A stretch of 6,160 nt of DNA from Bacillota bacterium (GTDB lineage Bacteria; Bacillota; Clostridia; Acetivibrionales; DSM-1351). The notes under the pieces are model-generated. The model was not told where the DNA came from. It was given only the letters and a program-made list of their open reading frames with translations, and did not search any database. Location of the stretch: the NCBI GenBank assembly GCA_023415305.1, contig JAEZKZ010000070.1, positions 1 through 6,160 on the forward strand. Reading direction: 5' to 3'. The position numbers and the translations under genes are program-made. Positions 1 through 6,160 of this stretch are shown here, piece by piece; position 1 is the stretch's first letter, and each line of letters opens with the position of its first letter.

Positions 1-3000
1 TGTTCGGATCGGCAGCACTTGTTGCCCTTATTACTGCTGTACCCACATTGTTTCCTGTGACAAGGCCTGAAGACGATACTGTCGCTACGTTACTTGAACT
101 TTCGCTTTGTACTGTCCAGATTACTTCCTTGTTTGTTGCATTTGATGGCATCAAGGTTGCTGTCAGCTGTTCACTCTGTTCTGCCTCCAGAGTCATTATT
201 GTCTTGTTAAGGCTGATTCCCGTTACAGGTATTACAGCAGGCTTTACAGTCACTGTACACTCAACATTCTTGTTTGGATCGGCAGCACTTGTTGCCCTTA
301 TTACAGCAGTACCCACATTGTTTCCAGTGACAAGACCTGTTGATGATACCGTTGCCACATTACTTGTACTCTGGCTCTGTACAGTCCAGATTACTTCTTT
401 ATTCGTTGCATTTTCAGGTGCCACAGTTGAGGTCAGCTGTTCGCTCTGTCCTGCCTCCAAGAACACTGTTGTCTTGTTTAAGCTGATCCCCACTACAGGT
501 ATCAAAGCTGCTGTTACCGTCACCGTACATTCCGCATACTTGCTTGGATTGGCAACACTTGTCACTCTTATTACAGCCGTACCCACATTGTTTCCAGTGA
601 CAAGACCCGATGATGATACCGTTACTACATTGTTTTCGCTCTGGCTCTGTACGGTCCAGATTACTTCCTTATTTATTGCATTTACAGGTGTTATGGTTGA
701 GGTCAGCTGATCGCTTTTTCCTGTTTCCAAGGTCATATTCGTTTTATTCAGGCTGACTTCGGATACTACTGAATCATCAGTAACTGATATATCATCAATA
801 TATATATCTCCTCCTCCTTTACCTACACCAAGAAATGCTATCTGTATATCAGAGGTATTCTTGTATTCGTTTAGGCTAATAGTATGCTCTTTCCAGCCTG
901 CACTCCTGCTATACCTATAAATAGGATCTCCGACATCTATCCAATTTGCACCAGATTCTGTAGCTATTTGGACTTGAATAAAGTCTTCGTTTGCCCATCC
1001 ACTATCATGATACATCCAAAAATTCAAGCTATAGCTACTATTCTCAAGGTCAATGCCTCCGTTTCTATACAGACGAACACTGCCTCCAAATTTTTCTTCT
1101 CTTGAATTGAATTGTGCCATTTTCGAACCGGATTCTGGAGTATCCACAGTAGTTCCACTTGAAACAGTACTCCATTTACCCAAATTATCCCCAGCATTTA
1201 CGGTTTGTACACTCCACCCGATAGGAAAGTCGCTATTCTCACTACTATTTTCAAACCCTTCACTGAACAATACACCCCCTATTGCTTCTGTTACCGTTAC
1301 AGTACATTCCGCATACTTGCTTGGATCTGCAGCGCTGGTCGCTCGTATTACTGCTGTTCCAGGACGCTTTGCAAATACAGTACCATTTATAACTGAAGCA
1401 ACATTGGAAGAACTTTCACTTGCAACTGACCATTCTACTTTAGTGTTTGCTCCTTTAGGCAATATAGTTGTATTTAACTGAACATTTTGCCCTACCGTAA
1501 TACTTGCAGAGGTTGTGTTAAGCATTACAGCTGTAATCTCCTTCGAAGGTTTCTGTTGAATATGTACAGACGTATTTTGTGGATCATGCATTCTGACCGG
1601 CCAGTCCATATTTTCAACGTTATAGTCCCCCTCGGTGGTTAGAATATATAAGGCGCTAGCATTATAACCGCCTTCTTTGCCTTCTTTTAATTTTGTGCAA
1701 ACAGCGATATCTACTTTGCCATTATTATCAAAGTCACCTAATACAAGTTCAGAATATTCGCTACCTGATTCAGCCCCACCAGTTCCTAAAATACCCCATT
1801 TTTTTATAATTTGTCCATTTATATCCATTGCAACAAATTCCTGCTCACAGTAATCTCTTGGTCTATAGCCAGGAATTGAATAGTTTTTCCAAATTTGCCT
1901 TTGTGCTATTATTTCAGGGTAATTATCGCTGTTAATGTCTCCGATAACAATATTTCCATAATCATATTCACTATCAATTCCCCAGTTATCGGATAGCTGC
2001 TCTCCATCCATTTTTAGAACATTTATTTCATTACCTTGAGAATATATGATTTCATCCGTTCCGTCCCTGTCTAAATCGGCGATTGCTAAATCAATATCAC
2101 ATAAATTTTCAAATACTTTGAAAGGGAGATTGTATGGCCAACCACCTTTAATACTTCCATCTGAAGTTATAATATAGATCCTCCTACTTACTAGGGAATC
2201 TTTATTCTTGGTACAGAGTACGATTTCTCCCTGCCCGTCATGGTCTAGATCCCCGCCTGCCATAGTGGAAATGTATACATTGGGAAAGGATGGCTGAGCC
2301 GTCTGCCAGTCAATTGGTGTTCCATCCCATTTATAGAGTTTCAGGGAAGAATCAAAGTTCTGATTGTATTGCTGAGTTATTATTTCTTTCTCTCCATCAT
2401 TGTTGATATCCATAATCAGGTAATTAACAACTTTGTTATTCTCATTTAAACCCATATCTGGTATCGGGATTGGGAATTTGTTATTTAAAAGGGAGCCATC
2501 CGGCTTATATGCAAATAAGTATCTGGTTTTAGAATCCAAATCCGCACCCAGTACCACAATTTCCGGAATTGTATCATTATCCAAGTCCTGCAGCGCGATA
2601 TAATCAAAGATATATGTATATTGAGGATCTAAAGTAAACTCAGTGTAGGAGTTATCGTCCTTCAAAATCCGTATTTTACCGTCTGCTGCATATACTGTTT
2701 CCTCCCCTGGATTACCATCAATATTTCCGACTGCTGCCTGATTAATCGTAAACCATTGGTGGGATGAGCTGTATTGTAGTGTACCATCATATGAGTACTT
2801 GACCAATGCTGTTTCGTTCAATGTTGTTGAGGTAAGTCCAACAAGACTGATTTGTCCTGCAGCATTTTTAACAGGTAACATACTTGATGGATTGTTATTC
2901 TCCAGTTTCTGTGGCCAGTTATCATGTGCCAAATCCGGTTCCAGATAAATAAAGGTTGTAACCTCATCGGAATAACTGGTATAATCCGCCACGAGCCTTA

Positions 3001-5125
3001 ACTGGTAATACCCGGCTCTTCCGGGATAAACTGAAGAATCCCAATTTGCCAAAAGACCGTCAGTAATCGGTTTATCCCCTCCATTTTCCAGAGTGAAGCC
3101 GGTTGTGAACCATTCAGTTGGATTCAGTCCTTCCCCCCATTCCATATGATAATGCTGGAAGAGCTGCCCTAAAACGGAGCCTTGAATGGGTACTATTTTA
3201 CCCGGTTTCATTTCAGTCGCATAGCTTGGATCCAGTGAGGCAGGACTGGTAATTTCAGTTTTATTAATCTCTACCTCCACCCTGTCGAAATAGGTATTCT
3301 GCGGAGTACTGCTGTCTTTAACACTTAATCGTATTATATATTTTCCACTGGGTAGCGATGCTGTGTCAAAGATACCAAGCTGCCCCTTGTCAACAGGTGT
3401 GTTGCTTTGCTCAAATATGTTCCATTCTGTTGGTTCTTTATTAAATTCGTTTACTTTCGCATATTCCAGAGTATAACTTAAAAAGTCGTTACCCTTTGCA
3501 GATCCCATAACAGTTACTACGCTGGTTGCAGAACTGCCCTGAACTGGACTTGTAATGCGTGCATCCAAACAACTGTTAATCTTTAGTGCCTGGGCTGCAT
3601 TAATGCGTCCATATCCTGTATAATTGTCAAACCCTATGTCCATGATATCTGTCGTGGAACATTGGATCACCGCGCTTACCTGTTCACTTGACAACTCTCT
3701 TTGATTGGATAAAATCAATGCTGCTATACCTGAAACATGGGGAGCAGCCATACTTGTTCCATCTAGTCTGGTGTATTTGTCTCCTACAGGAGTCCCTTTA
3801 GTTGTACCTGAAGCACACAAGGATAGTATATCTACTCCGGGAGCAGCCACATCAATGCCACTTCCCCAGTTGGAAAATATTGCCCTTTTATCATTACTAT
3901 CAGTAGCTGCCACAGTTATAGCATCTTTTATACTGGCTGGAGAATAATCGCTCGCATCATTATTATTATTTCCGGCACTAACAACTACAACAGCACCAAG
4001 ATTGATTGCTGTATTCACAGCATCTTCAAACGCCTGTGAATAGCCCTTCCCTCCGAAGCTGCAATTTATTATATCCGCTCCATTTTCAGCAGCATATACA
4101 ATAGCGTTTGCAATCGCGCGCTCATCACCCCTACCGTCTTTATCCAAACCTTTTACTGCCATAACCTTGGCTCCGGGTGCCACTCCTATAACACCTATTC
4201 CATTGTTCCCTGTCGCAGCAATTGTTCCGGCTACATGAGTTCCATGTCCATTATCATCCACGGAGTTGTTGTCACTATTTGTAAAATCCCAGCCCCATAT
4301 ATCATCAATATAGCCGTTATTATCATCATCTATTCCGTTATTGGCAATTTCTTTTGTATTAGTCCATATATTATCTGCAATATCGGGATGAGTATTATCA
4401 ATTCCCGTATCGACGACGGCTACTGTTACACCCTCTCCAGTTGCTGTATCCCACGCTTCGGGGCATGAAGTTAACTTCACCCCGTAAAGATCATCATATG
4501 TCTGACCCCACGATCCGCTGGTTGAAAAGTATGGATCGTCAGGTACCATACATGTAGACACCTCCATGCTGGCTTCCGCATATTCAAACCTGGAGTCCTT
4601 TTTTAATGACGCCAGTAGTTTTTCATACTCCTCTTGGCTGCTAACATCTGCTTCAATAACATATGTATTGGACAGATTTGTATTAAACACTACACCTTTC
4701 TTGCTCCTTTTCGACCTTTTCTGAAAACTCTTTTGTATATTGCTATAATATTCCTTTTCCGTTTTTCCGTTTTTCTTTTTCCAATTTACCAAGCCTTTAT
4801 ACAAAGGCTCCATCTTTTTTATCTTATATTTACTGAAAAGATCTCCCATGTTTTTGGAAGAACTCTTATGTATTACCATATCCTTTTGGGTAATCTGCGC
4901 TTCAGCCATTGCTGCAGTTTCATTGCTAAGCTTAACTATAATCCGGTAATTTTTTTGAGAGCCGGACTCTACAGGCTTTTGGTTTGGTTCATTTACATCC
5001 TGTTGTGCAAAAGTGCTGTTGAATGAGAAAAAAAATGTTAAAAGAAATGCACATAGTGTAAATAGGGATATTACTGCTGATTTCTTGAATCGCTTTTTTG
5101 TGTTTCTTTTTTTTTGAAAAATCAT
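1..5125 (-). CDS. Large secreted subtilisin-like (S8) serine protease with propeller, adhesin-type and Big2 domains; 3' end beyond the left edge
   Basis: The frame stays open from the ATG at 5125-5123 to the left edge, giving 1,708 codons with no stop. Residues 1-40 are a signal peptide (basic N-region, long hydrophobic core, likely cleavage after TFA). Residues 41-194 form a propeptide ending in FEYAEASMEV, a usual subtilase pro-domain ending. The catalytic domain covers about 195-515: Asp239 in VVDTGID, His294 in GHGTHVAG, oxyanion Asn386 in SAGN and nucleophile Ser458 in GTSMAAPH, so it should be active. An acidic insert (GIDDDNNGYIDD, 264-275) is seen in many bacterial S8 enzymes and may bind calcium. 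Two ITSP modules (about 521-731), an FG-GAP propeller (about 732-1175), Big2 (1193-1281), a cleaved-adhesin-like domain (1282-1449) and three or more Big2 copies follow. The start is supported by the signal peptide and by GAAAGGA nine bases upstream. Extracellular proteolysis is secure; the substrate and cell anchoring are unknown. Confidence 0.96.
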   Translation of the reverse strand, partial: MIFQKKRNTKKRFKKSAVISLFTLCAFLLTFFFSFNSTFAQQDVNEPNQKPVESGSQKNYRIIVKLSNETAAMAEAQITQKDMVIHKSSSKNMGDLFSKYKIKKMEPLYKGLVNWKKKNGKTEKEYYSNIQKSFQKRSKRSKKGVVFNTNLSNTYVIEADVSSQEEYEKLLASLKKDSRFEYAEASMEVSTCMVPDDPYFSTSGSWGQTYDDLYGVKLTSCPEAWDTATGEGVTVAVVDTGIDNTHPDIADNIWTNTKEIANNGIDDDNNGYIDDIWGWDFTNSDNNSVDDNGHGTHVAGTIAATGNNGIGVIGVAPGAKVMAVKGLDKDGRGDERAIANAIVYAAENGADIINCSFGGKGYSQAFEDAVNTAINLGAVVVVSAGNNNNDASDYSPASIKDAITVAATDSNDKRAIFSNWGSGIDVAAPGVDILSLCASGTTKGTPVGDKYTRLDGTSMAAPHVSGIAALILSNQRELSSEQVSAVIQCSTTDIMDIGFDNYTGYGRINAAQALKINSCLDARITSPVQGSSATSVVTVMGSAKGNDFLSYTLEYAKVNEFNKEPTEWNIFEQSNTPVDKGQLGIFDTASLPSGKYIIRLSVKDSSTPQNTYFDRVEVEINKTEITSPASLDPSYATEMKPGKIVPIQGSVLGQLFQHYHMEWGEGLNPTEWFTTGFTLENGGDKPITDGLLANWDSSVYPGRAGYYQLRLVADYTSYSDEVTTFIYLEPDLAHDNWPQKLENNNPSSMLPVKNAAGQISLVGLTSTTLNETALVKYSYDGTLQYSSSHQWFTINQAAVGNIDGNPGEETVYAADGKIRILKDDNSYTEFTLDPQYTYIFDYIALQDLDNDTIPEIVVLGADLDSKTRYLFAYKPDGSLLNNKFPIPIPDMGLNENNKVVNYLIMDINNDGEKEIITQQYNQNFDSSLKLYKWDGTPIDWQTAQPSFPNVYISTMAGGDLDHDGQGEIVLCTKNKDSLVSRRIYIITSDGSIKGGWPYNLPFKVFENLCDIDLAIADLDRDGTDEIIYSQGNEINVLKMDGEQLSDNWGIDSEYDYGNIVIGDINSDNYPEIIAQRQIWKNYSIPGYRPRDYCEQEFVAMDINGQIIKKWGILGTGGAESGSEYSELVLGDFDNNGKVDIAVCTKLKEGKEGGYNASALYILTTEGDYNVENMDWPVRMHDPQNTSVHIQQKPSKEITAVMLNTTSASITVGQNVQLNTTILPKGANTKVEWSVASESSSNVASVINGTVFAKRPGTAVIRATSAADPSKYAECTVTVTEAIGGVLFSEGFENSSENSDFPIGWSVQTVNAGDNLGKWSTVSSGTTVDTPESGSKMAQFNSREEKFGGSVRLYRNGGIDLENSSYSLNFWMYHDSGWANEDFIQVQIATESGANWIDVGDPIYRYSRSAGWKEHTISLNEYKNTSDIQIAFLGVGKGGGDIYIDDISVTDDSVVSEVSLNKTNMTLETGKSDQLTSTITPVNAINKEVIWTVQSQSENNVVTVSSSGLVTGNNVGTAVIRVTSVANPSKYAECTVTVTAALIPVVGISLNKTTVFLEAGQSEQLTSTVAPENATNKEVIWTVQSQSTSNVATVSSTGLVTGNNVGTAVIRATSAADPNKNVECTVTVKPAVIPVTGISLNKTIMTLEAEQSEQLTATLMPSNATNKEVIWTVQSESSSNVATVSSSGLVTGNNVGTAVIRATSAADPN
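2..766 (-). repeat. Tandem 270-bp repeats encoding Big2 domains 2, 3 and 4 (copy 4 cut by the edge)
   Basis: Equivalent bases recur at 1, 271 and 541, giving an exact 270-bp (90-residue) period. The shared protein core contains GISLNKT (EVSLNKT in copy 2), KEVIWTVQS, GLVTGNNVGTAVIR and CTVTV. Copies 3 and 4 are the most alike in DNA sequence (for instance near 10-66 and 280-336), which points to recent duplication or gene conversion. Big2 domains are extracellular Ig-like spacers or adhesive units. The array enters the window from the left, so the total copy number is unknown. Confidence 0.9.
779..1282 (-). other. Cleaved-adhesin / choice-of-anchor-J-like domain (residues about 1282-1449)
   Basis: The segment begins with LFSEGFENS and FPIGW and ends with IQIAFLG followed by DIYIDDISVTD. 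This order (E-G-F-E, P-x-G-W, a central W, then Y-I-D-D-I/V near the end) is typical of the jelly-roll domains in gingipain haemagglutinin regions and of choice-of-anchor J domains. It sits between Big2 copy 1 and copies 2-4, so it looks inserted into an Ig-like array. The end of the same module occurs in the neighbouring gene at 5740-6160. Confidence 0.7.
1283..1549 (-). other. Big2 Ig-like domain, copy 1 (residues about 1193-1281)
   Basis: This copy shows the Big2 pattern: ITAVMLN, a polar strand with VGQNVQLNTTILP, KVEWSVAS, NVASV, then GTAVIRATSAADPSKYAECTVTVT. It is more diverged than the three copies at the left end, with FAKRPG where they have TGNNVG. This suggests that it separated before the recent duplications. 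Confidence 0.85.
1601..2932 (-). other. Seven-bladed FG-GAP/VCBS-type beta-propeller (residues about 732-1175)
   Basis: Seven Asp-rich calcium-loop motifs of FG-GAP type are visible, with first Asp residues near 803, 847, 906, 959, 1017, 1063 and 1131. Examples are DINNDGEKE, DLDHDGQGE, DLDRDGTDE and DFDNNGKVD, each followed by a hydrophobic strand (EIIV, EIIY, DIAV). Their spacing of 44-68 residues is blade-sized, and seven is the count seen in integrin-alpha propellers. Recurrent WP or FP elements (NWPQKL, GGWPYNL, DWPVRM) mark blade edges. Known relatives mediate binding to proteins or polysaccharides, so a targeting role is inferred. Confidence 0.82.
2933..3565 (-). other. Two tandem ITSP beta-sandwich modules (residues about 521-731)
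   Basis: Two segments of about 100 residues have the same layout. Each opens with ITSP (524-527 and 625-628), then has a G-S turn, an aromatic strand with a Y-x-(L/M)-E core, an NPTEW or EPTEW motif, and a G-Y/K-Y-x-(L/I)-R-L strand. They are therefore an internal duplication with strong divergence. The pattern fits Ig- or Fn3-like sandwiches acting as spacers or exosites between protease and propeller. I cannot name a specific family. Confidence 0.6.
3581..4543 (-). other. Peptidase S8 catalytic domain (residues about 195-515)
   Basis: The Asp-His-Ser order and spacing of subtilases are complete: Asp239, His294, Asn386 as oxyanion residue and Ser458. Just before the domain the sequence PDDPYF resembles the propeptide/mature junction of many subtilases, where processing exposes the mature N-terminus. 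The 55-residue gap between Asp and His is longer than in classical subtilisin because of the acidic segment at 248-293, which is rich in Asp and Asn. I infer a metal-stabilised loop there. Confidence 0.93.
5006..5125 (-). other. Signal peptide coding segment of the S8 protease
   Basis: This segment covers residues 1-40. The N-region has nine Lys/Arg among its first 15 residues (KKR, KKR and KK clusters). A hydrophobic core of about 18 residues follows, then NSTFA before QQD, which fits type I signal peptidase cleavage after Ala40. There is no lipobox cysteine at the cleavage site, so a lipoprotein is unlikely. A run of nine A on the coding strand encodes the first Gln-Lys-Lys-Arg stretch. Confidence 0.85.
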
Positions 5126-5134
5126 TCTGCTGTA

Positions 5135-5141
5135 TCCTTTC
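5135..5141 (-). promoter_or_regulatory. Ribosome binding site of the S8 protease gene
   Basis: On the coding strand GAAAGGA lies nine bases before the ATG at 5125. The frame continues upstream without an early stop but shows no ATG there, so this site and the signal peptide together fix the start. Confidence 0.7.
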
Positions 5142-5263
5142 GCTGTTAAATAATATGGTTTCTTACCATGTACTGCTCCTACATCTAGTACAATATAATG
5201 AAATAGACCCCCACCCTTCTTTTTCTTTCTTATATAGCTCTTCAGAGCTTTTTTAGATAAAAT

Positions 5264-5291
5264 TTGATACATTATTTATAATAAATGTAAA
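5264..5291 (-). promoter_or_regulatory. Candidate sigma-A promoter for the protease gene
   Basis: On the minus strand TTTACA (5291-5286, five of six matches to TTGACA) is followed after 16 bases by TATCAA (5269-5264, four of six matches to TATAAT). It would give a leader of roughly 130 bases. The match is modest and AT-rich DNA produces such pairs by chance. The main support is its position directly downstream of the phased repeat array. Confidence 0.35.
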
Positions 5292-5293
5292 AA

Positions 5294-5353
5294 CCTAACT
5301 TTTCACCTACCAAAAGTTAGGTAAATATAAGGTAAAAGTTAGGTAAATTTAGG
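5294..5353 (-). promoter_or_regulatory. Phased 11-bp direct repeats plus an inverted copy: probable regulator binding site
   Basis: On the plus strand four units lie end to end: CAAAAGTTAGG (5311-5321), TAAATATAAGG (5322-5332), TAAAAGTTAGG (5333-5343) and a 10-bp unit TAAATTTAGG (5344-5353). A fifth, inverted copy, CCTAACTTTTC, is at 5294-5304. Together with the first unit it makes an 11-bp perfect inverted repeat (5293-5303 with 5312-5322) around an 8-base loop. Eleven-bp spacing puts each unit on the same helix face, as in binding sites of OmpR/PhoB-type response regulators. No regulator gene is in view. Confidence 0.55.
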
Positions 5354-5573
5354 CAGTGATTAACTTATTAATCAAATTAACTTTGTTATTATCCTGCTTT
5401 TTAACCTCCCGCTTCGTTTATTTACACCCTATTTAGTAATTTTTGTAGATACACATAATAGAAGTTTCTTCGGTCATATGAAAGATCAAGTAGAATTTCA
5501 TAATTTTAGAATTAAAATGAATTCGTTTGAGAAGCAAATAGCTATATGTATAGTTATAATTATCTAAGTCCCC
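5354..5573. other. Gene-free AT-rich intergenic stretch
   Basis: I find no credible open frame, RNA gene or repeat here. On the minus strand GGGAGGT near 5404-5410 looks like a ribosome-binding site, but no ATG follows at a usable distance. No strong promoter hexamer pair stands out. Confidence 0.5.
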
Positions 5574-5632
5574 AATGAAATATTAAAAGGTGATCCCACT
5601 CAAATATCGGAATCACCTTTTAATATTTCATT
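5574..5632 (-). terminator. Long hairpin, probable (bidirectional) transcription terminator of the upstream gene
   Basis: A perfect 21-bp inverted repeat pairs 5574-5594 with 5612-5632. A C/A mismatch and two more G-C pairs extend it towards an 11-base loop. On either strand the core AAAAGGTGAT ... ATCACCTTTT is followed by a U-rich stretch (TTTTAATATTT), so it could stop transcription from both sides. It lies 107 bases after the stop codon of the upstream minus-strand gene, and no gene on the plus strand needs it. A small non-autonomous repeat is a less likely alternative. Confidence 0.7.
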
Positions 5633-5739
5633 GCCTTATTCTTTGTACTCTATTATGTAGTGTACATTTTCTCTTAACTTTATATAAAACTCTTAAATGT
5701 AAAGATTAATTGATTGAAACGCTTGGACCTGAATTACCA

Positions 5740-6160
5740 TTAATGTTGACGATACCTTACTGCACTGACCATGCTCTGTACAGTCAATACAGCGTTTTCG
5801 TCGGTTGTAGTATCAGGCTCGGGTACCGAGGTTTCGGACGCCGTAGGTTCAGTTACCACAGGCTCAGTTACTGTGGGTTCAGTTACCACAGGCTCGGTTA
5901 CTGTGGGTTCAGTTACCGCAGGCTCGGTTACTGTGGGTTCAGTTACCTGTCCGCTCTGCTCTTCAGTCGGAGTTCCCAATCCTCTATACAGACTGCCTTC
6001 TGTTATATTAGTTAAAGTACAAGTAACTGTTATATCATCCAGATATATGTTGTTCCCATTTTCACTCAGTGCGAGAAATGCTATCCTCACGCCTCCAGAA
6101 TTCCTAAACTGATTCAGATCAACCGAGTGCAGTTTCCAGCCTGTACTGCCTTCACTCCGC
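5740..6160 (-). CDS. C-terminal part of a secreted protein with adhesin-type domain and TEPxV linker; 5' end beyond the right edge
   Basis: The frame is open from the right edge (first full codon at 6159) to a TAA at 5742-5740, giving 139 visible residues. The first part, with GWKLHSVDLNQF, VRIAFLAL and NIYLDDITVT, lines up with GWKEHTISLNEY, IQIAFLG and DIYIDDISVT in the protease gene, so it is the end of a cleaved-adhesin/choice-of-anchor-J domain. A Thr-Glu-Pro linker of seven five-residue units follows, then an acidic tail and a short terminus ending SAVRYRQH. The GTG at 6090 is internal, not a start. The N-terminal function cannot be known from here; an enzyme or another protease is possible. 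A frameshift near the end is possible (see findings). Confidence 0.85.
   Translation of the reverse strand, partial: RSEGSTGWKLHSVDLNQFRNSGGVRIAFLALSENGNNIYLDDITVTCTLTNITEGSLYRGLGTPTEEQSGQVTEPTVTEPAVTEPTVTEPVVTEPTVTEPVVTEPTASETSVPEPDTTTDENAVLTVQSMVSAVRYRQH
5842..5946 (-). repeat. Seven tandem 15-bp units encoding a VTEP(T/A/V) linker
   Basis: Seven units of 15 bp encode VTEPT, VTEPA, VTEPT, VTEPV, VTEPT, VTEPV and VTEPT. Alternating synonymous changes give a 30-bp higher-order period. Pro/Thr-rich linkers of this kind join domains in secreted clostridial enzymes and are often O-glycosylated. Here the linker precedes only about 35 residues, which is short for a terminal domain. Confidence 0.9.

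Noticed and set aside
48..710. Plus-strand open frame with internal repeats, 220 codons
   Set aside because: It is the antisense of the Big2 repeats. The minus frame has clear domain homology, and this frame repeats only because the DNA does.
1053..1481. Plus-strand open frame of 142 codons
   Set aside because: It lies wholly opposite the Big2 copy 1 and adhesin-domain codons, with no ribosome-binding site or recognisable motif.
3705..3947. Plus-strand open frame opposite the protease active-site region
   Set aside because: The opposite strand encodes the catalytic Ser motif GTSMAAPH in frame, so this is a shadow.
4634..5026. Plus-strand open frame rich in hydrophobic residues
   Set aside because: Its membrane-like look comes from reading Lys/Glu-rich propeptide codons backwards. 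The minus strand encodes the start of the protease there.
5236..5254. Small hairpin AGCTC-TTCA-GAGCT followed by T residues on the plus strand
   Set aside because: The stem is only five base pairs and no plus-strand gene lies before it. In the protease leader, on the minus strand, it has no U tract.
5842..5946. Regular short repeats that might suggest a CRISPR array
   Set aside because: The units are 15 bp, contiguous, without spacers, and translate into a Thr-Glu-Pro linker.
5710..6112. Overlapping plus-strand frames with Ser/Thr/Gly or Tyr/Arg-rich repeats
   Set aside because: They are antisense readings of the TEPxV linker and adhesin end, which make sense only on the minus strand.

Overview
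The window looks like AT-rich Firmicutes DNA, most likely from a clostridial anaerobe. The intergenic DNA is very A+T rich, codons favour A/T at third positions, the ribosome-binding site is of Gram-positive type, and the main product has a long basic signal peptide followed by many modules typical of large secreted clostridial proteins. The assignment to Clostridia is inferred from style; no marker gene is present.

Both genes lie on the minus strand and both are cut by the window edges. From 5125 down to the left edge runs one uninterrupted reading frame of at least 1,708 codons. It encodes a secreted subtilisin-family (S8) serine protease with this visible order: signal peptide, basic propeptide, catalytic domain (Asp239, His294, Asn386, Ser458), two related beta-sandwich modules each opening with ITSP, a seven-bladed FG-GAP/VCBS-type beta-propeller, a Big2 Ig-like domain, a cleaved-adhesin/choice-of-anchor-J domain, and at least three further Big2 domains encoded by near-identical 270-bp repeats. 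The C-terminus, and so the means of surface attachment, lies outside the window.

Positions 5126-5739 are intergenic. They hold a ribosome-binding site, a weak promoter candidate, a striking array of 11-bp phased direct repeats just upstream of that promoter (a likely activator site), a gene-free stretch, and a long hairpin that probably ends transcription of the upstream gene. From 5740 to the right edge is the 3' end of a second secreted-protein gene. It carries the end of the same adhesin-type module followed by a seven-unit TEPxV linker and a short tail.

The two genes share an orientation and a module type, which suggests a small cluster of extracellular proteins acting on proteins or polymers outside the cell. 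The hairpin and the separate regulatory region between them argue for independent transcription. I see no RNA genes, mobile elements, CRISPR arrays or defence genes. The parts I would look at again are the phased operator array, the gingipain-like pairing of protease and adhesin module, and a possible frameshift at the end of the upstream gene.
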